Origin: Holophagales bacterium
GTDB lineage: Bacteria; Acidobacteriota; Thermoanaerobaculia; Multivoradales; Multivoraceae
Assembly (NCBI GenBank): GCA_009843505.1
Contig: VYDI01000008.1
Span: 1 to 64,000 of the forward strand
Direction of reading: 5' to 3'
Length of the DNA: 64,000 nucleotides
Positions 11,618 to 23,200 of this stretch are shown here, one piece after another. The notes below the pieces were generated by a model that saw nothing but the letters and a program-made list of their open reading frames with translations, was not told the DNA's origin and ran no database searches. A program made the position numbers and the translations under genes. Each line of letters opens with the position of its first letter. Positions within the stretch are counted from its first letter, which is position 1.

Positions 11618-14560
11618 TCAGCGGGCGAAGGCGCCCCTGGCGCCGATCGCCTCGAACGGCTCCATGCCGACGCAGGTGCAGATCAGGTGGCGATCGCCGT
11701 GGGCGTTGTCGACCCGGCCGACCGGCGGCCAGTACTTGTGTTCGTCGTTCCACGGGGCCGGGAACGCCGCCTGCCGGCGGGAGTAGGAACGGTTCCACTC
11801 GTCGGCGCTGATCGCGGCCGCGGTGTGCGGCGCGCCGCGCAGGGGGCTGTCCTTGATCTCGACGTCGCCGCGTTCCACCGCCGCGATCTCGGCGCGGATC
11901 GCGATCATCGCGTCGCAGAAGCGGTCGAGCTCGGCCTTCGACTCGCTCTCGGTCGGCTCGACCATCAGCGTGCCGGCCACCGGGAAGGACATGGTCGGTG
12001 CGTGGAAGCCGTAGTCGATGAGTCGCTTGGCGACATCGTCGACCTCAACGCCCGAGGCCTTGAAGCCGCGCAGGTCGAGGATGCACTCGTGAGCCACCAG
12101 GCCGCTGGCGCCTCGATAGAGGACGGGGTAGTGGGCTGCGAGCCGGTGGGCGATGTAGTTTGCGTTCAGGATCGCGGCTTCCGTGGCGCGCCGCAGCCCG
12201 GCGGCTCCCATCATGCGAATGTAGGCCCAGGAGATGGGCAGGATCGAGCCGCTGCCGACGGGCGCCGCGCTCACCGCCCCAACCGCTCCGCCGCCCTGGC
12301 TTCCGGCGCTGTCCGACTGCCCGATCGACGCGAGGGGGTGCCGCGGCAGGAAGGGCGCGAGATGGTCCGCCACCGCGATCGGTCCCATGCCCGGACCGCC
12401 ACCGCCGTGGGGGATGCAGAACGTCTTGTGGAGGTTGAGGTGGCAGACGTCGGCGCCGTAGTCGCCGGGCCGGCAGACGCCGACCTGGGCGTTCATGTTC
12501 GCGCCGTCGAGGTAGATCTGGCCGCCGCGATCGTGAACGATCGCGCAGATCTCGCGGATTGCCTCCTCGAACACGCCGTGCGTGGACGGGTAGGTGACCA
12601 TCAGCGCCGCGAGGTCTTCGCTGTGGGCTTCCGCGCGGGCGCGCAGATCGTCGAGATCGATGTTGCCTTCTTCGTCGCAGGCGACCGGTGCGACCTTCAG
12701 CCCGGCCAGCACTGCGCTGGCGGGGTTCGTGCCGTGAGCGGAGGTGGGGATGAGGCAGACGTCGCGGGCTCCCTCGCCGCGGCTCGCGTGATAGCTCCGA
12801 ATCGCGAGAAGGCCGGCGTACTCTCCCTGGGAACCGGCGTTCGGCTGCAGCGAAACGGCGGAGAAGCCCGTGATGTCGGCGAGCCACTCCTCCAGGTCGC
12901 CGCAGAGCCTCCGATAACCCGCCGTCTGGTCTTCGGGGGCGTAGGGATGCATGTGGGCGAACCCGCGCCAGGTGATCGGCATCATCTCCGCCGTCCCGTT
13001 CAGCTTCATCGTGCACGAGCCGAGCGGGATCATGGAAGTGGTCAGCGACAGGTCGCGCGCCTCCAGCCGGTGCAGGTAGCGGAGCAGCTCGGTCTCGGAG
13101 CGGTAGCTGCTGAACACGGGATGGTCGAGACAGGGCGTCGTCCGGCGCAGCGCGGCCGGCAGGGGCTCGGCAGCGTCGGGAACACCCGAAGCCCGGACCT
13201 TGGCGGAACCGACCTCGGCGAAAGCCGCGAGCACCGACTCGATGTCGTAGTCGGTCGTCGTCTCGTCGCAGGCGACCGAGATGGCGCCGGACGCCCACTC
13301 CCGCAGGTTCAACTTGCGGCGCCGGGCTGCCGCAATCACCTCGCGCTCTTCCCCGACGTTGCCGACCTCTGCGGTCACCGTGTCGAAGAACGTGTCGGAG
13401 CGAAGGCTGAAGCCGAGGGTGCGAAGACGTTCGGCAAGGCGCGCGGCCCGGCGGTGGACCGCTTCCGCAATCGACTCGAGCCCTTCCGGGCCGTGGTAGA
13501 CGGCGTAGAAGCTCGCGATCACCGCCGGCAGCACCTGCGCGGTGCAGATGTTGCTGGTGGCCCGGTCCCGGCGGATGTGCTGTTCCCGGGTCTGGAGCGC
13601 CAGACGCAGCGCCGGCCTGTGATCGTCGTCGTGGGTGACGCCCACCAGACGGCCCGGCAGTCGCCGCTTCAGCCGGTCTCGGACGGCGATGTAGGCGGCG
13701 TGCGGTCCGCCGAATCCCATCGGCAGGCCGAAGCGCTGGGTGCTGCCGACTGCGACGTCGGCGCCCCAGGCGCCGGGGGCCTCGAGCAGGCAGAGGGCGA
13801 GCGGATCGGCGGCGGCGATCGTCATGCCGCCGGCCTCACGCATCCGTTCGGCCAGCCCCCGGTAGTCGCGGACGCTGCCGTCGGTGGCCGGTTGCTGGAC
13901 CAGGGCCGCGAACACGCCCTTCGGGTCCAGGTCTTCGTGATCGCCGACCTCGACCTCGATGCCGAGCGGCTCGGCGCGGGTGCGGACCACTTCGATCGTC
14001 TGCGGGTGGCAGCCCTCCGAAACGAAGAAGCGGCCCTGGTGCCGCTTCTCGGCCCAGCACAGGGTCATTGCTTCGGCGGCGGCGGTCGGCTCGTCGAGCA
14101 GGGAGGCGTTCGCCACCTCGAGGCCGGTGAGGCTGGCGATCATCGTCTGGAAGTTGAGCAGCGCTTCCAGCCGGCCCTGGGAGATCTCAGGCTGATACGG
14201 CGTGTAGGCCGTGTACCAGCCCGGATTCTCGAGAACGTTGCGCTGGATGACGGGCGGCGTGACACAGCCGTGATAGCCCAGGCCGACGAAGCTGCGCAGC
14301 ACCTGGTTGCTGGCGGCGATCTCGTCGAGTTCGACCAGCGTCACAGCTTCGGAGGCCGGCGGCAGCTCGAGGCCGCCGTTGGCAGTGTCGCGGGCGGAAG
14401 TGTCGCCTCGGATCGCGGCCGGCACCGCGGCGTCGATGAGGCTCGCGAGCGAGGATTGTCCGAGTGCCTCGAGCATCTGCTCGATCTCGGCAACCCGGGG
14501 GCCGATGTGGCGGTCGGCGAAGGGCAGGGCGCCGCTTGCGGTGGATTCGGCCCGTGTCAT
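11618..14560 (-). CDS. gcvP: glycine dehydrogenase (decarboxylating), P protein
   Basis: PLP-dependent P protein of the glycine cleavage system. It decarboxylates glycine and passes the aminomethyl group to lipoyl-GcvH. It is 980 residues, the fused full-length form (N-terminal P1-like and C-terminal P2-like halves). The PLP lysine lies in [21 protein letters not shown]. Also visible are [15 protein letters not shown] near the N-terminus and the [14 protein letters not shown] stretch. The partner genes gcvT and gcvH are not in the window, so the system is split in this genome. It lies 13 bp downstream of the antiporter gene on the same strand and converges with cimA. Confidence 0.95.
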   Translation of the reverse strand: MTRAESTASGALPFADRHIGPRVAEIEQMLEALGQSSLASLIDAAVPAAIRGDTSARDTANGGLELPPASEAVTLVELDEIAASNQVLRSFVGLGYHGCVTPPVIQRNVLENPGWYTAYTPYQPEISQGRLEALLNFQTMIASLTGLEVANASLLDEPTAAAEAMTLCWAEKRHQGRFFVSEGCHPQTIEVVRTRAEPLGIEVEVGDHEDLDPKGVFAALVQQPATDGSVRDYRGLAERMREAGGMTIAAADPLALCLLEAPGAWGADVAVGSTQRFGLPMGFGGPHAAYIAVRDRLKRRLPGRLVGVTHDDDHRPALRLALQTREQHIRRDRATSNICTAQVLPAVIASFYAVYHGPEGLESIAEAVHRRAARLAERLRTLGFSLRSDTFFDTVTAEVGNVGEEREVIAAARRRKLNLREWASGAISVACDETTTDYDIESVLAAFAEVGSAKVRASGVPDAAEPLPAALRRTTPCLDHPVFSSYRSETELLRYLHRLEARDLSLTTSMIPLGSCTMKLNGTAEMMPITWRGFAHMHPYAPEDQTAGYRRLCGDLEEWLADITGFSAVSLQPNAGSQGEYAGLLAIRSYHASRGEGARDVCLIPTSAHGTNPASAVLAGLKVAPVACDEEGNIDLDDLRARAEAHSEDLAALMVTYPSTHGVFEEAIREICAIVHDRGGQIYLDGANMNAQVGVCRPGDYGADVCHLNLHKTFCIPHGGGGPGMGPIAVADHLAPFLPRHPLASIGQSDSAGSQGGGAVGAVSAAPVGSGSILPISWAYIRMMGAAGLRRATEAAILNANYIAHRLAAHYPVLYRGASGLVAHECILDLRGFKASGVEVDDVAKRLIDYGFHAPTMSFPVAGTLMVEPTESESKAELDRFCDAMIAIRAEIAAVERGDVEIKDSPLRGAPHTAAAISADEWNRSYSRRQAAFPAPWNDEHKYWPPVGRVDNAHGDRHLICTCVGMEPFEAIGARGAFAR

Positions 14561-14573
14561 TGGTTCTGCCGTG

Positions 14574-15527
14574 TCATAGCTTGCTGAAGAGCCAGGTCAC
14601 GTAGCCCCCGTAGGCTGCCACGAGCAGCACGCCCCAGGTCCGTCCGATGCTGTGGCCGTGTCGCAACAGGTAGACGGCGAGGAACATGAGGAGGCTGAAG
14701 AAGAGCATGACCAGGGCGTCCAGGCCCTCGGCGAGAAACGTTGTCTCGAAGGGGCGGATGAGGATCGCGGCCGGCAGGACGAGCAGGATGTTGAACACAT
14801 TCGAGCCGACGATGTTTCCCAGCACGATGCCGTGGTGATTCCGGTAGGCCGCCACCAGGCAGGCGGCGAGTTCGGGCACGCTGGTGCCGAAAGCAACGAC
14901 GGTGAGTCCGACGACCTTCTCGCTGACGCCGAGGTCCATTGCCAGTTCCTTGGCCGCGGGCACCAGGAGTTCGGCCGCGCCGACGGCGAGCAGGGCGAGT
15001 CCCACCAGCGTGCCAAGTACGGACTTCAGCCCGCTGACGCCCTGGGCGTCGGACTCTTCGGCGTCGCCCGTGCGGACCAGCACGATGAGGAAGTACGCCA
15101 TCAGCGCGAAAAGGACGACGCCGGCCAGGCGCCCGAGGTGTCCGAAGGCGACGAACACCAGCACGAGAAGCGACGTGCCGAGCATGAAGGGCAGCTCGCG
15201 GCGGACCAGGCGGATGGCCTGGCGCTCGGCGCCGTCGCTGTGGTTGTGGAGGGGCACGACGAGTGCCGAGATGCCAAGGATCAGACCGACGTTGGCGATG
15301 TTCGAGCCGACCACGTTGCCGTAGACCAGCCCGGCGGAGTCCCGCAGCGCGGCCGCTATCGCCACGCCGAGTTCCGGCGCCGAGGTGCCGAAAGCGACGA
15401 CGGTCAGCCCGATCACCGTCGGACTGACGCGGAGAATCGCGGCAAGGCCGGTTACCGAGCGCACGAGGATCTCGCCGCCGGCCCAGAGCACGGCGATGCC
15501 GAGAACGATCAGCAGCAGCGAGATCAA
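14574..15527 (-). CDS. calcium/sodium antiporter family (CaCA, YrbG-like)
   Basis: Inner-membrane cation exchanger of 317 residues with about ten hydrophobic segments. The two inverted alpha-repeats that define the family are clear: [18 protein letters not shown] with [16 protein letters not shown] in the first half, and [18 protein letters not shown] with [15 protein letters not shown] in the second. The start used is TTG at 15527; no strong ribosome binding site is seen, so the exact start is uncertain. It lies 36 bp after the glutamate dehydrogenase gene on the same strand. Confidence 0.9.
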   Translation of the reverse strand: MISLLLIVLGIAVLWAGGEILVRSVTGLAAILRVSPTVIGLTVVAFGTSAPELGVAIAAALRDSAGLVYGNVVGSNIANVGLILGISALVVPLHNHSDGAERQAIRLVRRELPFMLGTSLLVLVFVAFGHLGRLAGVVLFALMAYFLIVLVRTGDAEESDAQGVSGLKSVLGTLVGLALLAVGAAELLVPAAKELAMDLGVSEKVVGLTVVAFGTSVPELAACLVAAYRNHHGIVLGNIVGSNVFNILLVLPAAILIRPFETTFLAEGLDALVMLFFSLLMFLAVYLLRHGHSIGRTWGVLLVAAYGGYVTWLFSKL

Positions 15528-15563
15528 GAGGGCAGTCTTGGGTCTTGGGCGAGCGGTCCGCGG

Positions 15564-17057
<1,494 letters not shown>

Positions 17058-17096
17058 CGCTTTCCAGGAGCAACCTATGCCCAGCTACGGGACTCG

Positions 17097-17999
17097 TCAA
17101 TCGGAACCGTCCAGTCGCCGCGCTTCGATTGCCGCTTCGGGATAGAAGTTGCTGCGGTCGGCTGCGACGAAGGCGTAGACGCGGATGCCGGCCAGGTGGG
17201 CGATGTCCAGGGCCAGGCTCGACGGTGCGCCGACCGCAGCAATCACGGGGATGCCGGCCACCGCCGCCTTCTGGACGATCTCGAAACCGAGACGGCCGCT
17301 GACCGCGAGGATTGTGCCGTCCAGGGGCAGTCGCTTCGCCCGCAGGGCCCTGCCGATGACCTTGTCCGCTGCGTTGTGGCGTCCGATGTCTTCGCGAAGC
17401 CAGAGTAGTCGGGGCTGCCCGCCGGCGACCTCGAACAGGGCTGCCGCATGGACGCCGCCGGTGTCGCTGAAGAGGGGTTGACCTTCCTGCATGGCCGCCG
17501 GCAGTCGCTGAACCAGGAGTCGCTCGTGGTCCGGGTCCAGGCCGAGCGGTCGGATCGCCGGCAGCCGCACCCACAGGTCCTCGAGCGAGGGCTTGCCGCA
17601 GACTCCGCAGGCGCTGGTGACCCGGAAGGCCCGTTCGCGCTTCCTGGTCTCGACGCGGCGGCTTGCTGCCCGGCGTCCGCTTGCCGAGAGGCGGACGTCG
17701 ACGATCGACCCGGGGACGGTCGGGTCGGCGCCAGGCGGCAGCACCGCGTCCGGTCGGGGGGCTCCGTCCACGATCACGTTCTCGACGTCGGCGGTTTCCT
17801 CGATCAGCCCTTCGGCGTACAGGTAGCCGAGGGCGAGGTCCCTTTCCGCGCCGGGGCTTCGCATCGTCACGACGACGGACTCGCCGTCGACCCGGATCTC
17901 GAGCGGTTCCTCGACCGCCACCACGTCGCGGCCGGGAGCGCCCGAGCGCTCGACCAGCGCGCCTCGCTCCGCCGGCGTTCCGGGTTCCGCCGGCTTCAC
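17097..17999 (-). CDS. fdhD: formate dehydrogenase accessory sulfurtransferase
   Basis: FdhD moves sulfur from IscS to the molybdenum cofactor of formate dehydrogenases, making them active. It starts at a GTG (17999) that overlaps the stop of the upstream molybdoenzyme gene as GTGA, giving 300 residues. The family core is visible: VEEPLEIRVDGESVVVTMRSPG, GYLYAEGLI, and the conserved SACGVCGK with two cysteines used for sulfur transfer. LREDIGRHNAADKVIG and SGRLGFEIVQKA follow further on. Translational coupling to the FdhF-like gene says it serves that enzyme. The same frame stays open far upstream as an antisense-free artefact of GC content; the GTGA overlap sets the start. Confidence 0.95.
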   Translation of the reverse strand: MKPAEPGTPAERGALVERSGAPGRDVVAVEEPLEIRVDGESVVVTMRSPGAERDLALGYLYAEGLIEETADVENVIVDGAPRPDAVLPPGADPTVPGSIVDVRLSASGRRAASRRVETRKRERAFRVTSACGVCGKPSLEDLWVRLPAIRPLGLDPDHERLLVQRLPAAMQEGQPLFSDTGGVHAAALFEVAGGQPRLLWLREDIGRHNAADKVIGRALRAKRLPLDGTILAVSGRLGFEIVQKAAVAGIPVIAAVGAPSSLALDIAHLAGIRVYAFVAADRSNFYPEAAIEARRLDGSD

Positions 18000-20206
18000 G
18001 CCACGGCTTCCGTGCGTTGGACCCGTACCCGGACACCGTACTCCGGCTCGCCGGAGTCGGGGTCCAGGGACCAGGGCAGCAGCTCCATGCACTCGGGCCA
18101 GTGCGCTTCGACGTTGCCGGCCTTGATCGGCCCGAAGCGGGCGACGAACTCGATCCGTGACACCGGCGACGAGACGACGACCCGCTGGCCGGCGCCGATG
18201 CCGCGTGCCCGTCCATCTTCCGCGTTCATCAGCAGGTCGGAGCGCTCGAGGCCGGTGAGGGGGTCCCGCGCCGCGTGGACCATCGAGTTGAACTGCCGTC
18301 CGCGGCGAGTGGAGAGGAAGAGTTCGCCGTCGAGCAGCTCCCTGTCCGCCGGCGGTTCGACCGCGTGGAACCGCGCCCGACCGGATGGTGTGGCGAAGCG
18401 CCCGTCCTCGAACAGTTGGGCGCCGCCCCACTGGAACTGGTCGCCCTTTCGGTTCAGGTTCTCGATCCCGGCGTAACGGGGTTGGACCAGGGCGATCTCG
18501 GCCCGGACCGAGGCCGTGTTCGGGAAGTCGAGCGCGCCCGCCGGCTCGGGCCGGACCCTGGAGATGACCTCGCACAGCACCTCCCACTCCGGGAGGCACT
18601 CGCCGAGCGCTCGGCTTTCGCGGCCGTCGTGGCCTATCGAGGGCGAGTAGACGATGCGTCGCTCTGTCGTCGTTTCGGTCACGCCGCCGGGGATCTCGTA
18701 GCGCGTCGTCGCCGGCAGCAGCAGGACGGTGTCGCTCGGTTCGACAAGCATCGCGCTGTTCAGCACGACATCCTGGTGAATGCGAAGCGCGGGCCGATGC
18801 AGGGCACTCTTCTGGCGTTCGGGTTCCGGCGCCGTCTCGAGGAAGTTGCCGCCGACGATCCACCACGCGTCGATCGCACCTGCTGCTGCCGCTTCGATCT
18901 GCCCGGTGGCTGCCAGGCCGGGGCCGCGCGGCGGCTCGAAGCCCCACGCGTCCGCCCAGCGGTCGAGGGTCTCCGTGTCCGACTCCGGGGCGCAGCCGAC
19001 TTCGGCGCCTCCCTGTACTCCGGAGTGGCCGCGAATCGGCACGAGGCCGGCCCCGGCTTTTCCCGGAAGCCCGCGCATCAGGCCCAGATTGGTCAGCGCC
19101 AGCACGGTGTCGACGCCGTGGCGGTGCTGGGTCAGCCCCATCGACCAGACCAGGATCGTCTTCGGTCTGGAGCAGAGAAGGCTGGCGAGACGTTCCATCT
19201 CGGCGCGCGGAGCGCCGCTGGAGCGCTCGATCGTCTCCCAGGAGGTGTCGCGGAGCGCCGTCTCGACCTCGGCGAAGTTCTCGGTCGAGGGTTCGACGAA
19301 GTCGCGAACGACCCCTCCCGGACGGTCGAGCAGCGCCTTCATCGTGCCATTGAGGAAGGCGAGATCGCCGCCGGTGTCCACGGCGAACCAGTGTTCGGCG
19401 AGGTCGGTGCCGAACAGGGCGCTCGACGCGACCGATGGCACCCAGTAGCGGTCGAGGCCGGGTTCCCGGTAGGGGTTCACCACGGCGATCTCCGTCCCGC
19501 GACGGCGCGCGAAGTGAAGGTACTTGATGGTGACCGGTTGGTTGTTCGGTACGTTGGAGCCGAAGAACACGATCAGGTCCGCCTCGAGCCAGTCGCGATA
19601 GGAGTTCGTGGCCGCGCCGACTCCCAGGGCGCGCCTGAGCGCGATGGTCGATGCGGCGTGGCAGAGCCGCGCGGCCGTGTCGACGTGGGGGGTGCCGAAG
19701 AACCGCGCGGCCTTCTGGGCCACGTAGTAGGTCTCGTTGGGGATGCCGCGCGAGGTCAGAAAGAAGGCCGCGCGCGTGGGGTCGCGTTCGCGGACTCTGG
19801 TCAACCCGGCGGCCGCGATGTCGACCGCCTCGGGCCAGGAGATGCGCCGGAATCCCGGCTCGCCGGCTCGACGCAGCATCGGGTGGGCCAGTCGTCCCAG
19901 ATCGCGCAGCGCCGTTGAACCGTGCGCGGTCAGGGCTTCGGCGTCGGCGAGCAACGCCGGGTCGAGCGCCGGCATCGTATTCAGCCGCAGCAGATCGAGC
20001 CGGACCATGCACAGGTGTACGCCGTCCAGGGTCCAGTCCCGGAGTCCCGAGGTTCCCAGCGCGCAGCCGTCGCAGACGCCGTCCCGCAGGATGCGCCATG
20101 CATAGCCCGCTTCGTCCCGGTTCCGCCAGGCCACCTTTGCCATTTCCAGATAGTGGCGCGGCTTGGTTTGCCCCAGGCCAAAGGGGGTCCGCAGGCTGGG
20201 GCTCAC
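17996..20206 (-). CDS. FdhF/YdeP-family molybdopterin oxidoreductase (formate dehydrogenase-like, Cys form)
   Basis: Large Mo-bis-MGD oxidoreductase of about 736 residues. The N-terminal GVCDGCALGTSG ... HLCMVRL cysteines are typical of the YdeP branch. The residue that ligates molybdenum, which is selenocysteine in E. coli FdhF (ARVUHGPSV), is cysteine here: AARLCHAAS near residue 182. C-terminal features include the MGdM-binding segment NSMVHAARDPLTG. The GTG at 20206 is chosen because homologues begin around GLGQTKPRHYLEMAKV; the ATG at 20149 is possible. Only about 31 bp separate it from the divergent FG-GAP gene. fdhD follows with a 4-bp overlap. True formate activity is not proven, since some family members have unknown substrates. 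Confidence 0.88.
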   Translation of the reverse strand: MSPSLRTPFGLGQTKPRHYLEMAKVAWRNRDEAGYAWRILRDGVCDGCALGTSGLRDWTLDGVHLCMVRLDLLRLNTMPALDPALLADAEALTAHGSTALRDLGRLAHPMLRRAGEPGFRRISWPEAVDIAAAGLTRVRERDPTRAAFFLTSRGIPNETYYVAQKAARFFGTPHVDTAARLCHAASTIALRRALGVGAATNSYRDWLEADLIVFFGSNVPNNQPVTIKYLHFARRRGTEIAVVNPYREPGLDRYWVPSVASSALFGTDLAEHWFAVDTGGDLAFLNGTMKALLDRPGGVVRDFVEPSTENFAEVETALRDTSWETIERSSGAPRAEMERLASLLCSRPKTILVWSMGLTQHRHGVDTVLALTNLGLMRGLPGKAGAGLVPIRGHSGVQGGAEVGCAPESDTETLDRWADAWGFEPPRGPGLAATGQIEAAAAGAIDAWWIVGGNFLETAPEPERQKSALHRPALRIHQDVVLNSAMLVEPSDTVLLLPATTRYEIPGGVTETTTERRIVYSPSIGHDGRESRALGECLPEWEVLCEVISRVRPEPAGALDFPNTASVRAEIALVQPRYAGIENLNRKGDQFQWGGAQLFEDGRFATPSGRARFHAVEPPADRELLDGELFLSTRRGRQFNSMVHAARDPLTGLERSDLLMNAEDGRARGIGAGQRVVVSSPVSRIEFVARFGPIKAGNVEAHWPECMELLPWSLDPDSGEPEYGVRVRVQRTEAVA

Positions 20207-20237
20207 TAGCCGATCATAGAAGAGCGGGAACGTTAGA

Positions 20238-23200
20238 GTGTCGGCGGTGCGGATCTTCCGAGTCGTCCTCGTGCTCACCGTGGCGGTCGCTCCGGCCGCG
20301 GCGTCGGCGCAGAGCAGGCAGGCGGAAGTCACGCCTGCCTTCGGGCCCGAGAACTTCGCCGCCGCGGTCGATCCGCGCGCCGACGGTTGGGACACCGAGG
20401 CGCTCAGCGAACAGGCTGAGACCCAGCTCAAGAGCGTCGCTGCGTGGCTTGCGGAGGTTGCTGCGGGCGGCGCGGATGCCCTGCCGTCCGGGGACGTCGC
20501 ATCGGTCGTCGATCAGGCCTTCGAGTCGCCGGGGTTCGTGCCCGGTGACCTGACCGCCCGCTACGAGGGGACGACCTTCGCCGTCGAGAGCGGGAGGGTG
20601 AGCGGCGCGGACGCCGCCTACCGCGGAACCGTGGGCTTCAGGCGCGCGCTAGGCGCCCTCGCCGGGCGGCTGGCAGGCGACCGGCCACCGCGGGTGGACT
20701 TCAAGGTCTACTCGGTCGACGCCGGCTCCGCCGGATTCACAACCCTCGCGTACTTCGAGGCCTCGGTCGCTGGAGCGGCCGGCAGCCGGCAGTTGAACGC
20801 GGTCTGGTCGACGATCTGGAGGCTGCCGGCGGACGGCAGCGGCGCGCCTTTGCTGCGCCGGGTCGAGGTGACCGACTACGAGGAGACCTCGACTCCCCGG
20901 GGGCCCCTCTTCGTCGACGTCACCGAAGCCGCCGTCGGCCACAACCCGAGCTACCCGGACCAGCTGCTGCAGTCGCCCGACGCCTGGCTCAACCGGATAC
21001 CCAAGGCGGCCGGCTACAACAAGACCGGCTGGCAGGGTGTGTCGGTGGCCGATGTCAACGGGGACGGGCTGGACGACATCTTCCTGCCGGAGCAGGGTGG
21101 CCTGCCGAATCGTCTCTATGTTCAGAATCGGCAAGGCACGTTCGACGACCGCTCGGCGGAAGCGGCGGTCGACTACCTGGAACGCGCCCTTGCCGGGCTG
21201 TTCGTCGATCTCGACAATGACGGTGACCAGGACCTCGTCCTGTCCAGCCGGCCGGCGGTGCTGGTGCTGGAGAACGACGGCAGCGGCCGGTTCGTCCGCG
21301 TTCGCCACATCGCCGGCAACATCCCGGACAGCAACTCGCTGTCCGCCGCCGACTACGACAACGACGGCGACCTCGACCTCTACGTCTGCGCCTACCGTCG
21401 CGCGTACGACGAGCGCGGCGTTGCCAGTCCTGTGCCCTACCACGACGCGAACAACGGCGGCCGCAACGCGCTGCTCCGCAACGACGGCGGGTTCCGCTTC
21501 GTCGACGCGACCGTCGAGGCGGGGCTCGATGCGAACAACCGCCGTTTCAGTCTGGCCGCGTCCTGGGAGGATGTCGACGGTGACGGAGACCCGGACCTTT
21601 ACGTGGCCAACGACTACGGCCGCAACAACCTCTACCGCAACGATGACGGGCGCTTCGTCGACGTGGCCGGGGAGGCCGGCGTCGAGGACATCTCGTCCGG
21701 CATGTCCGTGAGCTGGGCCGACTACAACCGCGACGGCCGGATGGATGTCTACGTCGGCAACATGTTCTCCGCCGCCGGCAACCGGATCACGTATCAGCGG
21801 AAGTTCGAGCGCGACCGCCAGCGCGCCGGCCCGCTGGCGGAGGTCCAGCGGATGGCGCGCGGCAACTCCCTGTTCGCGGGCGCTGAGGGTGGCGGCTTCC
21901 ACGATCGCAGCGTTGACGCCAACGTCACGATGGGTCGCTGGTCCTGGTCGTCCGTTTTCGCCGACATCAACAACGACGGCTGGGAGGACCTGGTCGTTGC
22001 CAACGGCAACCTGACCCAGACCCTCCCGGACGACCTGTGAAGCTTCTTCTGGCGGCAGGTCGTGCCGCGCGCGCCCAGCTCGCCGGATGACCGTTCGCTG
22101 GAGCCGTATCTCGAGTCACTTCGCGCGCTCCACGAACGGCTCGACGAGGGACTCTCCTTCAGCGGCAACGAGCGGAACTGTGTCTTTCTGAATCCCGGCG
22201 AGGCTGGTGGCGCCTTCGCCAACGCCTCGGCGGTGAGCGGCCTGGACTTCCCGGACGACGGCCGCGGCGTCGGTTTCCTCGACCTGGAGGGCGACGGCGA
22301 CCTGGACGTGGCGATCAGCAACCGGACCGCGCCACGGCTGCGGCTGATGCGGAATGAGTTGCCGGCGGGGCGACGCTTCGTCGCCCTGCATCTGGAGGGA
22401 GACGGCGCCGGTACGAACCGGGACGCGGTCGGAGCGCGGGTGGAAGTCCCAACCTCGTCCGGCATCCTCCGGCGCTCCGTCCGCGCCGGCGACGGCTTCC
22501 TCTCGCAGTCGAGCCGCTGGCTCCACTTCGGTCTCGGTGACAGCGAGGTGTCGGGTCCGGTGAGCGTCCGGTGGCCCGGGGGCGGCAGCGAGACGTTCGC
22601 CGGCGTCGAGGCCGGCGGCCGCTACCGGATCGTCCAGGGCAGTGGCCGGGCCGAGGCCGTGCCGGCGCCGCCGGGGCGGCCACCCTTGATGCCGCGCGCC
22701 CAGGAGCCGCCGGCGCCGACCACCGGCGCGCGGGTGGTACTGGCGCCGCGTCCGCCGGCCCCTTCGTTGACGCTCCGCTCGTTCGACGCCTCCGAACCGG
22801 TCGCGGTCGAGGCGGGCCAGGGCCGGCCGGTGCTGGTCAACATCTGGGCGAGCTGGTGCGTTCCCTGCCGTTTCGAACTCCAGGACCTGGCCAACGAGGA
22901 GCAGGCTCTCCGTGCCGCGGGTCTCGAGATCGCCGCGCTGTCGACGGACGGCATGGGTGACCTGGCGACCACGACCGAAGCTGCGGCGCGGAGCTTCATG
23001 GACGAGATCGGCTTTCCGTTCCTGCACGGAATGGCGACCGGGGAGACGCTGGACAAGGTCGAGATCGTCAAGAGGTCGCTGTTCGACCGCCGCTTCCCGC
23101 TGTCGCTTCCGTTCTCCATGCTGCTCGACGGCGAGGGCCGGGTCGCCGTGCTCTACCGGGGAGGCGTAACCGCGAGTGACCTGATCGCGGACCTCGAACT

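Noticed and set aside
11687..14587. 966-codon open frame opposite gcvP
   Set aside because: gcvP has clear motifs throughout; the opposite frame has none and merely reflects third-position GC.
17097..20099. 1,000-codon continuous frame that would fuse a basic N-terminal extension to FdhD
   Set aside because: Its upstream part is an alternate frame of the molybdoenzyme gene; fdhD begins at the GTGA overlap at 17999.
17996..20206. Selenocysteine in the formate dehydrogenase-like enzyme
   Set aside because: No in-frame TGA; the position equivalent to Sec140 of FdhF is a TGC-type cysteine codon (AARLCHAAS).
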